From contig JAGVPT010000165.1 of the NCBI GenBank assembly GCA_020052095.1, positions 1 through 35,546 of the forward strand: 35,546 nt of DNA, written 5' to 3'. This document shows positions 24,343 to 32,390 of the stretch, piece after piece (position 1 is the stretch's first letter; each line of letters starts with the position of its first letter). The notes below the pieces were generated by a model, which was not told the origin of the DNA, did no database searches, and saw only the letters and a program-made list of their open reading frames with translations. A program made the translations under genes and the position numbers. The DNA comes from Bacteroidota bacterium. GTDB taxonomy: Bacteria; Bacteroidota; Ignavibacteria; UBA10030; UBA8401.

Positions 24343-25356
24343 ATGACTGTTTCCATTGTGGGAGCTTCCGGGTACTCCGGGGCGGAACTTCTCAAAATAC
24401 TCTTGCGCCATCGGGGCGTTAATGTGAAGAAGGTCTTCGCGAACAATAACGCGGGGAAACGCGTTGACGAGATCTATGGAGTTTTTCGCAGTCAGACCAA
24501 CCTTGTCTACGAGAAGTATTCGCCGGATCAGATTTCTGATTCTGACGTAGTTTTCGTTGCGCTCCCCTCGGGCGATGCAATGCATATCGTTCCCGAAATA
24601 CTCAAGGCCAACAAGCGCGTGATCGACCTTGGCGGCGACTTTAGATTGAAGGATGCCAGCACCTATCAAAAATTCTACAAACACGAACATGTATCAAAAG
24701 AGTATTTAGCACAATCAGTCTATGGCTTGCCGGAATGGAACTGTGAGAAGATTCGCAACGCACAGCTTGTTGCGAACCCCGGATGTTATTCGACAAGCGC
24801 GATTCTTCCTCTTGTTCCACTCGTAAAAGAGAATGTCATAGAGGAAAAAGGCATCGTTATAAATTCACTGTCCGGGGTCTCAGGAGCGGGAAGAAGCACG
24901 TCGATCGACCTATCATTCTCTGAGGTGAATGAAAGTGTGCGGGCGTACAAAGTCGGCGTGCACCAGCATACGCCTGAAATTGAATCGGTCATCAGCGACG
25001 CATCGGGACGCGACGTGACTGTTACGTTCGTTCCGCATCTCATTCCTATTACAAGAGGAATCAATACCAGTATCTGCGCACGCCTAAAACGCACCGCGAC
25101 TCAAGAGGATATCGCGGCGATATATCAGAAATATTATTCCAAAGCGCCTTTTGTCCGCGTTGACGGCACAGCGATACCGGAAATCAAGAATGTAAACTAT
25201 ACTAACTTTTGTGACATCGGTTTCCGTATCGATGAAATCAATAATACAATCGTACTCATTAGCGTGATCGATAATTTGGTGAAGGGCGCGGCTGGACAAG
25301 CCGTGCAGAACATGAATATCATGTTTGGATTCAACGAAACGGAAGGACTTTTATAG
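24343..25356 (+). CDS. argC: N-acetyl-gamma-glutamyl-phosphate reductase
   Basis: A 337-residue protein: N-terminal Rossmann motif GASGYSGAELL (7-17) for NADPH and the active-site NPGCYST with Cys148. It reduces N-acetylglutamyl-5-phosphate to the semialdehyde, the third step to ornithine. It is the first gene of the arg cluster and lies directly behind the tandem ARG boxes, with ~30 nt of leader. Three bp separate it from argJ. Full length for the family. Confidence 0.97.
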   Translation: MTVSIVGASGYSGAELLKILLRHRGVNVKKVFANNNAGKRVDEIYGVFRSQTNLVYEKYSPDQISDSDVVFVALPSGDAMHIVPEILKANKRVIDLGGDFRLKDASTYQKFYKHEHVSKEYLAQSVYGLPEWNCEKIRNAQLVANPGCYSTSAILPLVPLVKENVIEEKGIVINSLSGVSGAGRSTSIDLSFSEVNESVRAYKVGVHQHTPEIESVISDASGRDVTVTFVPHLIPITRGINTSICARLKRTATQEDIAAIYQKYYSKAPFVRVDGTAIPEIKNVNYTNFCDIGFRIDEINNTIVLISVIDNLVKGAAGQAVQNMNIMFGFNETEGLL

Positions 25357-25359
25357 GAA

Positions 25360-26583
25360 GTGAAAAGTGACAAGTTAAATGTTAAAAGAATTAAAGGCGG
25401 AATATGCGCGCCATTGGGATTTATGGCTTCGGGCATCCACGCTGGGATAAAGAGAAAGAAAAAAGATATCGCCCTAGTTGTTTCGGAGGTGCCTGCATTT
25501 TCGGCGGGAGTCTTCACTCAAAGCAAGACCAAAGCTGCGTGTGTTCTTATTGATCAACGGCAGTTGGAAAGATCAGCATATGCAACCGCAATCCTCGTCA
25601 ACAGCGGCAACGCGAATGCCTGCACCGGACGACGCGGGATGAACAACGCGCTTCAGTCGATCAAAACCACTTCGTATGTCCTTGGAATTCCGCAATCCCA
25701 CGTGCTCATATCGTCGACAGGTGTCATCGGTCAATTTCTGCCGATGAAGAAGATACATCGCGGAATTCGTGAGGCGTCAAAGTGCGTCCGCAAAGAAGGA
25801 AATATCGATGCAGCGGAAGGAATCTGCACCACCGATACGTTCACAAAGGAGTACGCTCTAGAGGTTAAGCTCGGAGGCGTGCCGGTGCGAATCGGCGGCA
25901 TTGCGAAGGGTTCAGGAATGATCGCTCCAAACATGGCGACGATGCTTGCCTTTGTAACAACTGATGTGAATATAACGCACTCCCTCCTCCGCAAGGCATT
26001 GAAGCATGCCACTGAGACATCTTTCAACAGAATTACTGTCGACGGTGACACAAGCACAAACGATATGGTTCTAGCGCTTGCAAACAGAAAAGCGATGAAT
26101 GCTCTATTGAAAGAAGACACCCCGGCATACAAACTCTTTTACAGATCGTTCGAGCACGTCATGATCGTTCTCTCAAAAATGATTGTACTAGACGGCGAAG
26201 GTGCAACGAAATTCGTCGAGGTTAATGTGTCAGGAGCGAAATCCAGGGAAGATGCCGAAAAAGCGGGCCGAACGATCTGCAACTCAATGCTGGTAAAGAC
26301 TGCGCTTCATGGAGAAGATGCAAATTGGGGAAGAATTCTTGCCGCTGTCGGCAGATCGGGCATAGACTTCAATCCGGATAATACTGAAATCTTCTTCGGC
26401 GGTCTTCGCATTCTCGGCAGGAACTATCGCATCTCGTTTTCAGAAGAGAGGGCAAAACAAATCCTCCAGCAAAAGGAAATTACCATAACAGTCGACCTCC
26501 ACGGCGGCAAACACTCAGCCACATTCTGGACATGCGATCTTTCGAAAGGGTACGTGGATATTAATGCAAGCTATCGAAGCTGA
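25360..26583 (+). CDS. argJ: Glutamate N-acetyltransferase / ornithine acetyltransferase (GTG start)
   Basis: A 407-residue proprotein. The family mark is the self-cleavage site in KGSGMIAPNMATMLAF, with Ala193-Thr194; Thr194 becomes the N-terminal nucleophile of the beta chain. NSGNANACTG near residue 81 and the closing NASYRS are also typical. ArgJ transfers the acetyl group from acetylornithine to glutamate, making the pathway cyclic; bifunctional versions also use acetyl-CoA. Since no argA or argE is seen here, a cyclic pathway is likely. The GTG start has only a weak ribosome site and lies 3 bp after argC, so coupling is expected. Confidence 0.96.
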   Translation: MKSDKLNVKRIKGGICAPLGFMASGIHAGIKRKKKDIALVVSEVPAFSAGVFTQSKTKAACVLIDQRQLERSAYATAILVNSGNANACTGRRGMNNALQSIKTTSYVLGIPQSHVLISSTGVIGQFLPMKKIHRGIREASKCVRKEGNIDAAEGICTTDTFTKEYALEVKLGGVPVRIGGIAKGSGMIAPNMATMLAFVTTDVNITHSLLRKALKHATETSFNRITVDGDTSTNDMVLALANRKAMNALLKEDTPAYKLFYRSFEHVMIVLSKMIVLDGEGATKFVEVNVSGAKSREDAEKAGRTICNSMLVKTALHGEDANWGRILAAVGRSGIDFNPDNTEIFFGGLRILGRNYRISFSEERAKQILQQKEITITVDLHGGKHSATFWTCDLSKGYVDINASYRS

Positions 26584-26605
26584 AGAACATATCAGTGAAG
26601 CGTAA

Positions 26606-26674
26606 GATGTTAGACGTGAGATGAACAAGCAACCGCTTCGTCTGCGTCGCTTTTAACTTCTCACGTCTGACATC
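26606..26674. repeat. Inverted repeat in the argJ-argB gap
   Basis: GATGTTAGACGTGAGA (26606-26621) pairs with TCTCACGTCTGACATC (26659-26674) at 15 of 16 positions, with a 37-base loop. Motif units such as GACGTGAGA and related CATCTCACATCT recur in the right flank to about 26683. It may be a dispersed repeat rather than a terminator: no T-run follows. Confidence 0.6.
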
Positions 26675-26696
26675 TCACATCTAACTCAATGGAAAA

Positions 26697-27554
26697 ATGA
26701 AAAAAGAAGAAGTACTTATAGAAGCACTTCCCTACATACAGACGTATGAGGGGAAAACGTTCGTTATTAAGTATGGCGGTGCCGCGATGACGGATCCGCT
26801 TCTAAAAGAGACATTCGGAAAAGACGTGACGATCCTTCGCAAGATAGGGATCAACATCGTTATCGTACACGGCGGCGGAAAAGAGATCACGGATATTGCG
26901 AAGAAACTCGGCATCGAGACTAAATTTGTGGACGGGCAACGCTACACGGACGAGAAAATGGTGGAAGTTGTCCAAATGGTGCTGGCAGGAAAAATCAATA
27001 AAGAAATCGTGAACCTTATCAACCGCAACGACGGAGGCGCGGTCGGGCTGAGCGGCGTGGACAATATGCTGCTCTGCGCTGAAAAGCTCGTTGAGGGAGA
27101 AGCAGACCTCGGTTTGGTAGGAAAGGTCACCTCGGTGAATGTTCCCTTCATCGAGTTATTGCTCAAGAACGGAATGATGCCGGTGATCGCTCCGGTCGGC
27201 GTCGGAGGCGACGGAACAACCTACAACATCAATGCCGATCTTGCAGCGGGCGCGATAGCTTCCGCATTGAAAGCAGAGAAGCTCGTTTATTTGAGCGACA
27301 TTGAAGGCATCGTCATCAATAAGAAACGCATTTCTACAATGACGGAAACTGAAGCCGAGCGCCTTATCGAACAGGGAGCGATCTTCGGTGGAATGATTCC
27401 AAAGGTGCAGTCAGCTTTTAAGACACTGAACGCCGGCGTAAAGAAAGTACACATCGTCGACGGGCGCATCAAGCACTCCCTCCTACTCGAAATCTTCACC
27501 GACGAGGGAATTGGCACGCAAATGATCCGCGAAGGTGCACTCGCGAGACGATAA
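26697..27554 (+). CDS. argB: Acetylglutamate kinase
   Basis: A 285-residue amino-acid-kinase-fold protein: IKYGGAAM (phosphate-binding, ~24-31), VIVHGGGKEI (~56-65) and LVYLSDIEG near residue 198. It phosphorylates N-acetylglutamate, the second step to ornithine. Some kinases of this family are feedback inhibited by arginine through an N-terminal helix; here the N-terminal ALPYIQTYEGK helix is present, which fits an arginine-sensitive form but does not prove it. It lies 113 bp after argJ, with a repeat in between, and 11 bp before argR. Confidence 0.97.
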   Translation: MKKEEVLIEALPYIQTYEGKTFVIKYGGAAMTDPLLKETFGKDVTILRKIGINIVIVHGGGKEITDIAKKLGIETKFVDGQRYTDEKMVEVVQMVLAGKINKEIVNLINRNDGGAVGLSGVDNMLLCAEKLVEGEADLGLVGKVTSVNVPFIELLLKNGMMPVIAPVGVGGDGTTYNINADLAAGAIASALKAEKLVYLSDIEGIVINKKRISTMTETEAERLIEQGAIFGGMIPKVQSAFKTLNAGVKKVHIVDGRIKHSLLLEIFTDEGIGTQMIREGALARR

Positions 27555-27565
27555 GGAATAACAGT

Positions 27566-28024
27566 ATGAACAGAGCAAACCGACATTTCACCATAAAAGA
27601 GATAATACAATCGCAGCCGATTCCGAGCCAGGAAGAACTCTGCGTGGAGCTGAAAAAACGAGGCTTTGACATTACCCAAGCGACCCTCTCGCGCGACTTG
27701 AAGGAACTTGGTGTCGTCCGCATCCATTCGGAAGAGGGGCCGCGGTATGCGCTCACCGCCGAAAGCGAGGAGCGTAAGATGAAATCGCTCATCGGGTTTG
27801 AGATCACCAGCATCGACTCCAATGAAGCGATGGTCGTGATTCGCACTTTGCCGGGAAGAGCGCCGGGCGTTGCCTCCTTCCTCGACTCGCTTCACAACCC
27901 ACACTTTCTGGGGACGGTTGCCGGCGATGATACTGTGCTGGTGCTCCCCTCGTCGATAAAGAAGATTCATAGAACGCTGCAGGACATCAAATATGCGCTT
28001 GTGGAACACACCGGGCAAGGATAA
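27566..28024 (+). CDS. argR: Arginine repressor
   Basis: A 152-residue protein. The N-terminal winged helix carries the family recognition segment TQATLSRDLKELGVVRI. The C-terminal hexamer/arginine domain has LPGRAPGVASFLD and GTVAGDDTVLVLP, with the acidic pair that contacts arginine. It binds ARG boxes with arginine as co-repressor. It sits within the cluster between argB and argG, 11 bp after argB, so it is probably expressed from the operator-bearing argC promoter and regulates itself. Confidence 0.97.
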   Translation: MNRANRHFTIKEIIQSQPIPSQEELCVELKKRGFDITQATLSRDLKELGVVRIHSEEGPRYALTAESEERKMKSLIGFEITSIDSNEAMVVIRTLPGRAPGVASFLDSLHNPHFLGTVAGDDTVLVLPSSIKKIHRTLQDIKYALVEHTGQG

Positions 28025-28066
28025 TTTCAGAAGTGTGCGTGTTCATAGGCAATCGTACGATGGATA

Positions 28067-28197
28067 TGGTAGTGGTACGTTTTAGCGAGATGTAGGACAT
28101 CTTGGTAATTGACCTAGAAATATTTCTCAAATAGCTACGATTTTTTGAGCAAGATGTCCTACATCTTCTCGGAAAAGGGCAAAGTGTACCACTACCA
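28067..28197. repeat. Nested inverted repeat between argR and argG
   Basis: Outer arms: TGGTAGTGGTAC (28067-28078) and GTACCACTACCA (28186-28197), 12 bp perfect. Inner arms: AGATGTAGGACATCTTG (28088-28104) and CAAGATGTCCTACATCT (28150-28166), 17 bp perfect. Each inner arm also contains its own AGATGT/ACATCT palindrome. Total 131 bp, with a 45-base central loop. No coding potential inside. Confidence 0.8.
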
Positions 28198-28269
28198 AGG
28201 ATCTCAAAGACACAATAACGCAGTAGTTTACTTTGACTCATTACCAACCATAGCATAAGGAAAACGGAC

Positions 28270-29508
28270 TTGAAGAAGGAAAAAATAGCGGTCGCATACT
28301 CGGGGGGACTTGACACCTCCGTCATCGTGAAATGGCTCCAGGAAAAATACGATGCAGATGTCATCACCGTAACCGGAGACCTCGGTCAACAGAAAGAGCT
28401 TGTTGGCGTTGCAGAAAAAGCATACAAGACCGGCGCCAAAAAGGTATATATTCAGGATTTGAAGAAGGAATTTGTGGAGGAATACATTTTTCCCGCACTC
28501 AAGGCGGGGGCATTGTACGAGCACATTTATCCCATGGCAACCGCGCTCGGACGACCGCTCCTGGCAAAGGCGTTGGTTGAAGTAGCCCGTCGCGAAAAAT
28601 GCACAGCGGTCGCTCACGGCTGTACCGGAAAAGGAAATGATCAGGTACGGTTTGAGGTTACCGTCATGGCACTAGCCCCCGAGTTGAAAGTGCTCGCGCC
28701 CCTCCGCACTTGGGAATTCAAGTCACGCGAAGATGAAATTGCCTATTGTGAGAAGCACGGCATCCCTGTTTCCGCCACAAAGAAAAATCCTTATTCCATC
28801 GATGAAAACATCTGGGGAACCGCCATCGAGTGCGGAATCCTCGAAGATCCCATGGTCGAACCACCACAGGACGCATATCAGCGGACAGTTTCTCCCGAAG
28901 ACGCTCCGGACAAGGCGACGTATGTGACAATCGAGTTCAAGGAAGGCGTGCCTGTCGGTCTCAATGGAAAAAAGATGGACAGCGTTTCTATCATTGAAAA
29001 ATTGAATGAGATTGCCGGGGCGAACGGCGTCGGGAGAATGGATCTGGTCGAGAACAGACTTGTGGGCATTAAGTCCCGCGAGGTGTACGAAGCACCGGCT
29101 GCAGTAACGCTCCATTTCGCTCATCGGGAACTCGAACGTCTCACCCTCGACAAAGAAGTTTTCCATTACAAGGTGAAGTTGGCCGACGATTACGCGACAA
29201 TTATTTACAACGGTCTTTGGTTTTCCCCGCTCAAGCAGGCGCTCGACGGCTTCATCAATGTAACTCAGAAAAACGTCACCGGGCTCGTGAAAGTCCGGAT
29301 GTACAAAGGTAATCTCACCGTAGGAGGGCGCACATCACCATACTCACTCTATGACACCAAGCTTGCAACGTACACTGTCGAGGATACGTTCGACCATTCA
29401 GCGTCGGAAGGATTCATCAAGATCTATGGACTTGGGTTGAAGACATTCTATCGCGTCAACGGGTCGAAAGGCAGAAAAGCTGTGAAGCTCTTGAGGCGGA
29501 AAAAGTAG
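28270..29508 (+). CDS. argG: Argininosuccinate synthase (TTG start)
   Basis: A 412-residue protein with the ATP-pyrophosphatase P-loop AYSGGLDTS (9-17), then [14 protein letters not shown] and YSIDENIWG, which shape the citrulline and aspartate sites. It condenses citrulline with aspartate using ATP. The start is TTG, supported because family members begin a few residues before the P-loop. AAGGAA lies about 9 bases upstream. It follows a 245-bp gap containing a large inverted repeat, so it may have its own promoter, although none is clear. A terminator lies ~215 bp downstream. Confidence 0.96.
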   Translation: MKKEKIAVAYSGGLDTSVIVKWLQEKYDADVITVTGDLGQQKELVGVAEKAYKTGAKKVYIQDLKKEFVEEYIFPALKAGALYEHIYPMATALGRPLLAKALVEVARREKCTAVAHGCTGKGNDQVRFEVTVMALAPELKVLAPLRTWEFKSREDEIAYCEKHGIPVSATKKNPYSIDENIWGTAIECGILEDPMVEPPQDAYQRTVSPEDAPDKATYVTIEFKEGVPVGLNGKKMDSVSIIEKLNEIAGANGVGRMDLVENRLVGIKSREVYEAPAAVTLHFAHRELERLTLDKEVFHYKVKLADDYATIIYNGLWFSPLKQALDGFINVTQKNVTGLVKVRMYKGNLTVGGRTSPYSLYDTKLATYTVEDTFDHSASEGFIKIYGLGLKTFYRVNGSKGRKAVKLLRRKK

Positions 29509-29723
29509 TTCGTGATTTGGATTCTGAATTCGGGTTCAGGCTTTTCGAAAACAAATATGGGCGTATTGCTCTCCCCCCTTCCACGCCGAACTTACTTCGG
29601 ACGGCATGATGGGGTTACTCTGCGCTTTCACTCCCAATCCGTTCATTCTCGTTTGTATTTTGCCCCTTTTTGGCACTGAAGAGTTCATTCTGGACAGCTC
29701 TGATTCAGGATACATGATAATAG

Positions 29724-29759
29724 AAATCCTGGGGAAGGAAACCTTCCCGGGGATTTTTT
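29724..29759 (+). terminator. Rho-independent terminator after argG
   Basis: AATCC-TG-GGGAAGG pairs with CCTTCCC-GG-GGATT around a 3-base AAA loop (7 bp, one mismatch, then 6 bp including a G-T pair), followed by T6. Arms 29725-29738 and 29742-29755. Confidence 0.8.
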
Positions 29760-29797
29760 GTAGTGGTGGATTTTGTTTCTGATGTAAGTCAGACCCC

Positions 29798-29881
29798 CAG
29801 TGATGCCATGACTTTCTCGCTCAAAACCGGAAGAATTTGGTGGGGTTTATTTCCAGAATAGCGGGAGTCATGGCATCACTG
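29798..29881. repeat. 84-bp palindromic element in the argG to membrane-protein gap
   Basis: AGTGATGCCATGACT (29799-29813) and AGTCATGGCATCACT (29866-29880) are perfect inverted arms, extended outward by one C-G pair. Inside, CTCGCT and AGCGGG can continue the stem after a small bulge. No gene inside; no T-run after it. It could be a dispersed repeat or a small structured RNA. Confidence 0.7.
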
Positions 29882-29897
29882 TTCAGAGTAGCCCACT

Positions 29898-29940
29898 GTA
29901 TCGTTCGATACTTGACATTACCCTGCGCCTTTTCTATTTT
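29898..29940 (+). promoter_or_regulatory. Promoter with upstream palindrome
   Basis: TTGACA (29912-29917), 17 bp, TATTTT (29935-29940), expected to serve the gene at 30078 with a ~130-nt leader. GTATCG-TT-CGATAC (29898-29911) directly touches the -35 and may be an activator or repressor site. A 9-bp direct repeat AAAATAGAT (29956 and 29967) follows in the leader. Confidence 0.55.
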
Positions 29941-30077
29941 GTCCACAATATTTGCAAAATAGATACAAAATAGATGCGACGGTGCAGAGAACGGCCAAAA
30001 TCGGTTTGCTGTACGCCAAAGTTCGTTAAGTCAATCGCCAGCCAAAACCATCCTTAATAGGAAAGGAGTCATTCACC

Positions 30078-31133
30078 ATGGAGAACATTTTTAATCTTTT
30101 CGCAGAGGACTTGACAGCAACCCTTATCGTCTTTTTGATTCTCTTTGCGGCAATTGCCTACTTCTTCGCAAGAGAGAAATCCGTGGCAGTTTTCTCCGGA
30201 GTAATACTTATCGCCCTTTCTCTATTTTATGGTCCATTTGTCTATTTGAAAAAAGCTGTACTCAAATTGGCCGGACATGGCGCGAAGAAGAGAACCGAAT
30301 TCGAGCAGCCCAAGCAGTATCTGCTCGACAAACTACTCTTCATGCTTCAGGCTCTGTTGGTGATATTATCAATCGCGATACTGGCCGCGGGCATTGTGTC
30401 TGGATGGAATCAAACGGTTCCCTCAAAAGAACTTCGAGTGGCCATCAGTACTACGGAGGATGAATTACAGAAAATGAGGATAGAGCTCCGAGAAGTGGAA
30501 CCAGCTGCGAAACAACTTGAGACTGTGTGGTCCACTCAACGTGATTCTCTGATGAAGGGATACAAGACTGAACGGGCACACATAGGCGAGACGATGATGG
30601 CGCAGAACAACGATCTTGCAACACGAATCAATGCGAGCAGCGATACTGCTCAACAAGCGCTCAGTGAAATAAAGTACTACCATGCCCAAAACGAGTACCG
30701 CACCAGCCCTTCGGAATACGAACCCATAATGATCGAAATTAAGAATTACCTAGATAGGCAAATCCTGTCGCCAGAGGTCAAGAATCTCCTTCTCAACTAC
30801 AATGATAATTGGTACGCGCAGGTGCTCGCCCGTTTTGAGACTCGGACACTGTCCGAGGGCCAATTGAGATTTGCTCTTCAACCGGCCTATCACAATCGGC
30901 AGCAGAGATTAGACTACCTGAAAGAGACAATCCCTTCTCGAGAAAATGAGCTCGCGCAATTTCGCGCAGAATTAAAATATAACTTCGGGGCTTTAGGAGT
31001 GCAGATTCTGTTCACGATCTTCCAGTTTATTCTATTCGTGTGGGTGGTCGGCCTTGTCATAGAATCCCTCGAGCTGACGGTAGACACAGCGGCGAATGTG
31101 CAAAAGATCCAAGAACATTTTAAGAACCAATAA
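30078..31133 (+). CDS. Membrane protein with a coiled-coil middle, family not recognised
   Basis: A 351-residue protein with AAAGGAG ~10 bases before the ATG. Helices: ATLIVFLILFAAIAYFFA (~14-31), VAVFSGVILIALSLFYGPFVYL (~35-56), then LLFMLQALLVILSIAILAAG (~86-105). A long soluble middle (~115-305) is rich in Glu, Gln and Lys with heptad-like spacing, including ELQKMRIELREVEPAAKQLE. A final helix lies near the end (VQILFTIFQFILFVWVVGLVI, ~303-323). The middle is therefore probably on one side, anchored at both ends, like proteins that organise or tether envelope structures. I do not recognise a family and give no function. Confidence 0.7.
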   Translation: MENIFNLFAEDLTATLIVFLILFAAIAYFFAREKSVAVFSGVILIALSLFYGPFVYLKKAVLKLAGHGAKKRTEFEQPKQYLLDKLLFMLQALLVILSIAILAAGIVSGWNQTVPSKELRVAISTTEDELQKMRIELREVEPAAKQLETVWSTQRDSLMKGYKTERAHIGETMMAQNNDLATRINASSDTAQQALSEIKYYHAQNEYRTSPSEYEPIMIEIKNYLDRQILSPEVKNLLLNYNDNWYAQVLARFETRTLSEGQLRFALQPAYHNRQQRLDYLKETIPSRENELAQFRAELKYNFGALGVQILFTIFQFILFVWVVGLVIESLELTVDTAANVQKIQEHFKNQ

Positions 31134-31161
31134 CTCGTCTTACGCAGAGCATAAAAGCTAC

Positions 31162-31258
31162 GCCACAAAGACTCTAAGACACAAAGAATTTGAATGAGAA
31201 ACTTAATTCAATTAGGTTATCAACTAAAACATTTTGTTTTTCTTAGTGTCTTTGTCGC
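31162..31258. repeat. Imperfect inverted repeat (GCCACAAAGAC type)
   Basis: GCCACAAAGACTCTAAGA (31162-31179) is matched by TCTTAGTGTCTTTGTCGC (31241-31258) at 16 of 18 positions. The ACAAAGAC-type word resembles short intergenic repeats that are common in Bacteroidota-related genomes; that recollection needs a genome-wide count. Confidence 0.6.
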
Positions 31259-31267
31259 TTCTGTCAA

Positions 31268-31356
31268 CCCAAAGGGTTCCTTCGGAAGGGTATCCTCGAC
31301 GAGTCGTCTACGACCCTACGGGTCGGTAGACCCGTGGGGAGTCGTCGACCTTTGGG
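31268..31356. repeat. Compact multi-hairpin element
   Basis: Outer arms CCCAAAGG (31268-31275) and CCTTTGGG (31349-31356) enclose several short hairpins: CCTTCGGAAGG (31279-31289), GACCC-TAC-GGGTC and GGGTC-GGTA-GACCC (about 31312-31333), with GTCGTC/CGACGAG words. The layout is cloverleaf-like. It is not a tRNA: no anticodon arm or T loop. Confidence 0.6.
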
Positions 31357-31451
31357 AGTGGCAATTTTAAATGCGTTTTGCGTGACTTCAGTCAATAATG
31401 TGCGTGGTGTCGTCTGAAAAACGATATCACGAAGTTCGCTCTCTCATATAG

Positions 31452-31480
31452 GTGTCGTTATGCTCAACTCATAACGACAC
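31452..31480. repeat. 11-bp perfect hairpin
   Basis: GTGTCGTTATG (31452-31462) and CATAACGACAC (31470-31480) with a 7-base loop CTCAACT. Without a T-run it is not a good terminator. A GCAGGAGGAATAA segment follows at about 31484, but no frame starts there. Confidence 0.65.
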
Positions 31481-31629
31481 TTCGCAGGAGGAATAATCGT
31501 TCGTAGCTCGTGGCGGAATTCCGTGGCTACTCGAATGTTCCGGCATTGCCTCCCCCGTTATTCCCTCCCTTCCTTCCTTGATATTCTTCGCTAAATCAAT
31601 TACATTGATACGGGAAAACGAGGTTTTAA

Positions 31630-32364
31630 TTGGAAAATGTTGGTATTTTGACGGCTTTCGTATTTGGTCTGCTCTCCTTTGTTTCTCCGTGCGTGCTTCC
31701 GATTGTTCCAGGTTATATTTCGTTTATCTCCGGAGTGTCGCTGGATGAAATGAATGATAAGGACCAGAAGAAGTCTGCGATGCGTTCGATAGTATTGAAC
31801 TCTCTCTTCTTTATCGGCGGATTTACACTTGTCTTTATCCTTCTCGGTGCGACAGCGACGACCCTCGGAAAGACGTTCAACGAGTATTATTCTGCAATTA
31901 GCAAAGCGGCGGGTGCGATCATTATTGTGTTTGGACTGCACATGATGGGGTTGTTCAGAATACGCTTTCTGAATTACGAGAAGAGATTTCATGTCGGGGA
32001 GAAAAAGCTCGGAATATTCGGCTCGTTCCTCGTGGGGAATGCGTTCGCATTCGGTTGGACACCGTGTATCGGCCCGGTTCTTGCGGCGATATTGGTCATC
32101 GCGAGCCAACAGGACACCGTCTACAAGGGCATCGCGTTGTTGACGAGTTATTCTCTCGGGCTCGGGATCCCATTTTTCTTGACGGGGATCAGCATCAACA
32201 TCTTCTTCAACATGTTCAACAAAATAAAGAAGTATTTTCACGCCATCGAAATTGTGGGCGGCGCGATGTTAGTTATCCTCGGCCTGCTCATCATCACGAA
32301 TTATCTGACAATTATCGCCGCATATTTTTCGCGCTGGTTTCCATTTCTCAATGAACTGTCATAA
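31630..32364 (+). CDS. ccdA: CcdA-type thiol/disulfide membrane transporter (TTG start)
   Basis: A 244-residue protein with six membrane helices. The two redox cysteines of the CcdA/DsbD-beta family are in place: Cys21 in SFVSPCVLPIVPGY and Cys146 in FGWTPCIGP. It passes reducing equivalents from cytoplasmic thioredoxin to the periplasm, mainly for cytochrome c maturation. The start is TTG; family members begin shortly before the first helix, and no better start exists in frame. The heme c lipoprotein at 19131 is one possible client in this organism. KorA follows 26 bp later on the same strand. Confidence 0.92.
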   Translation: MENVGILTAFVFGLLSFVSPCVLPIVPGYISFISGVSLDEMNDKDQKKSAMRSIVLNSLFFIGGFTLVFILLGATATTLGKTFNEYYSAISKAAGAIIIVFGLHMMGLFRIRFLNYEKRFHVGEKKLGIFGSFLVGNAFAFGWTPCIGPVLAAILVIASQQDTVYKGIALLTSYSLGLGIPFFLTGISINIFFNMFNKIKKYFHAIEIVGGAMLVILGLLIITNYLTIIAAYFSRWFPFLNELS

Positions 32365-32390
32365 CGACATAAGCAAAGGACGAACACTGA

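Larger units (their letters stand above)
31134..31629. other. 496-bp gene-free gap full of palindromes
   Basis: No gene candidate. It contains three separate inverted-repeat elements described individually (31162-31258, 31268-31356, 31452-31480), then ~140 bp of plain sequence before the ccdA start. No clear promoter for ccdA could be assigned. Confidence 0.6.

Noticed and set aside
27287-28018. Minus-strand open frame of 243 codons
   Set aside because: Antisense to argB and argR, which are both certain genes.
28067-28197. CRISPR array or tandem repeat
   Set aside because: The repeats are inverted and occur once per arm. No regularly spaced direct repeats were found anywhere in the window.
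31268-31356. A tRNA gene
   Set aside because: The cloverleaf-like outline lacks a T loop, an anticodon arm of the right size and an acceptor stem.
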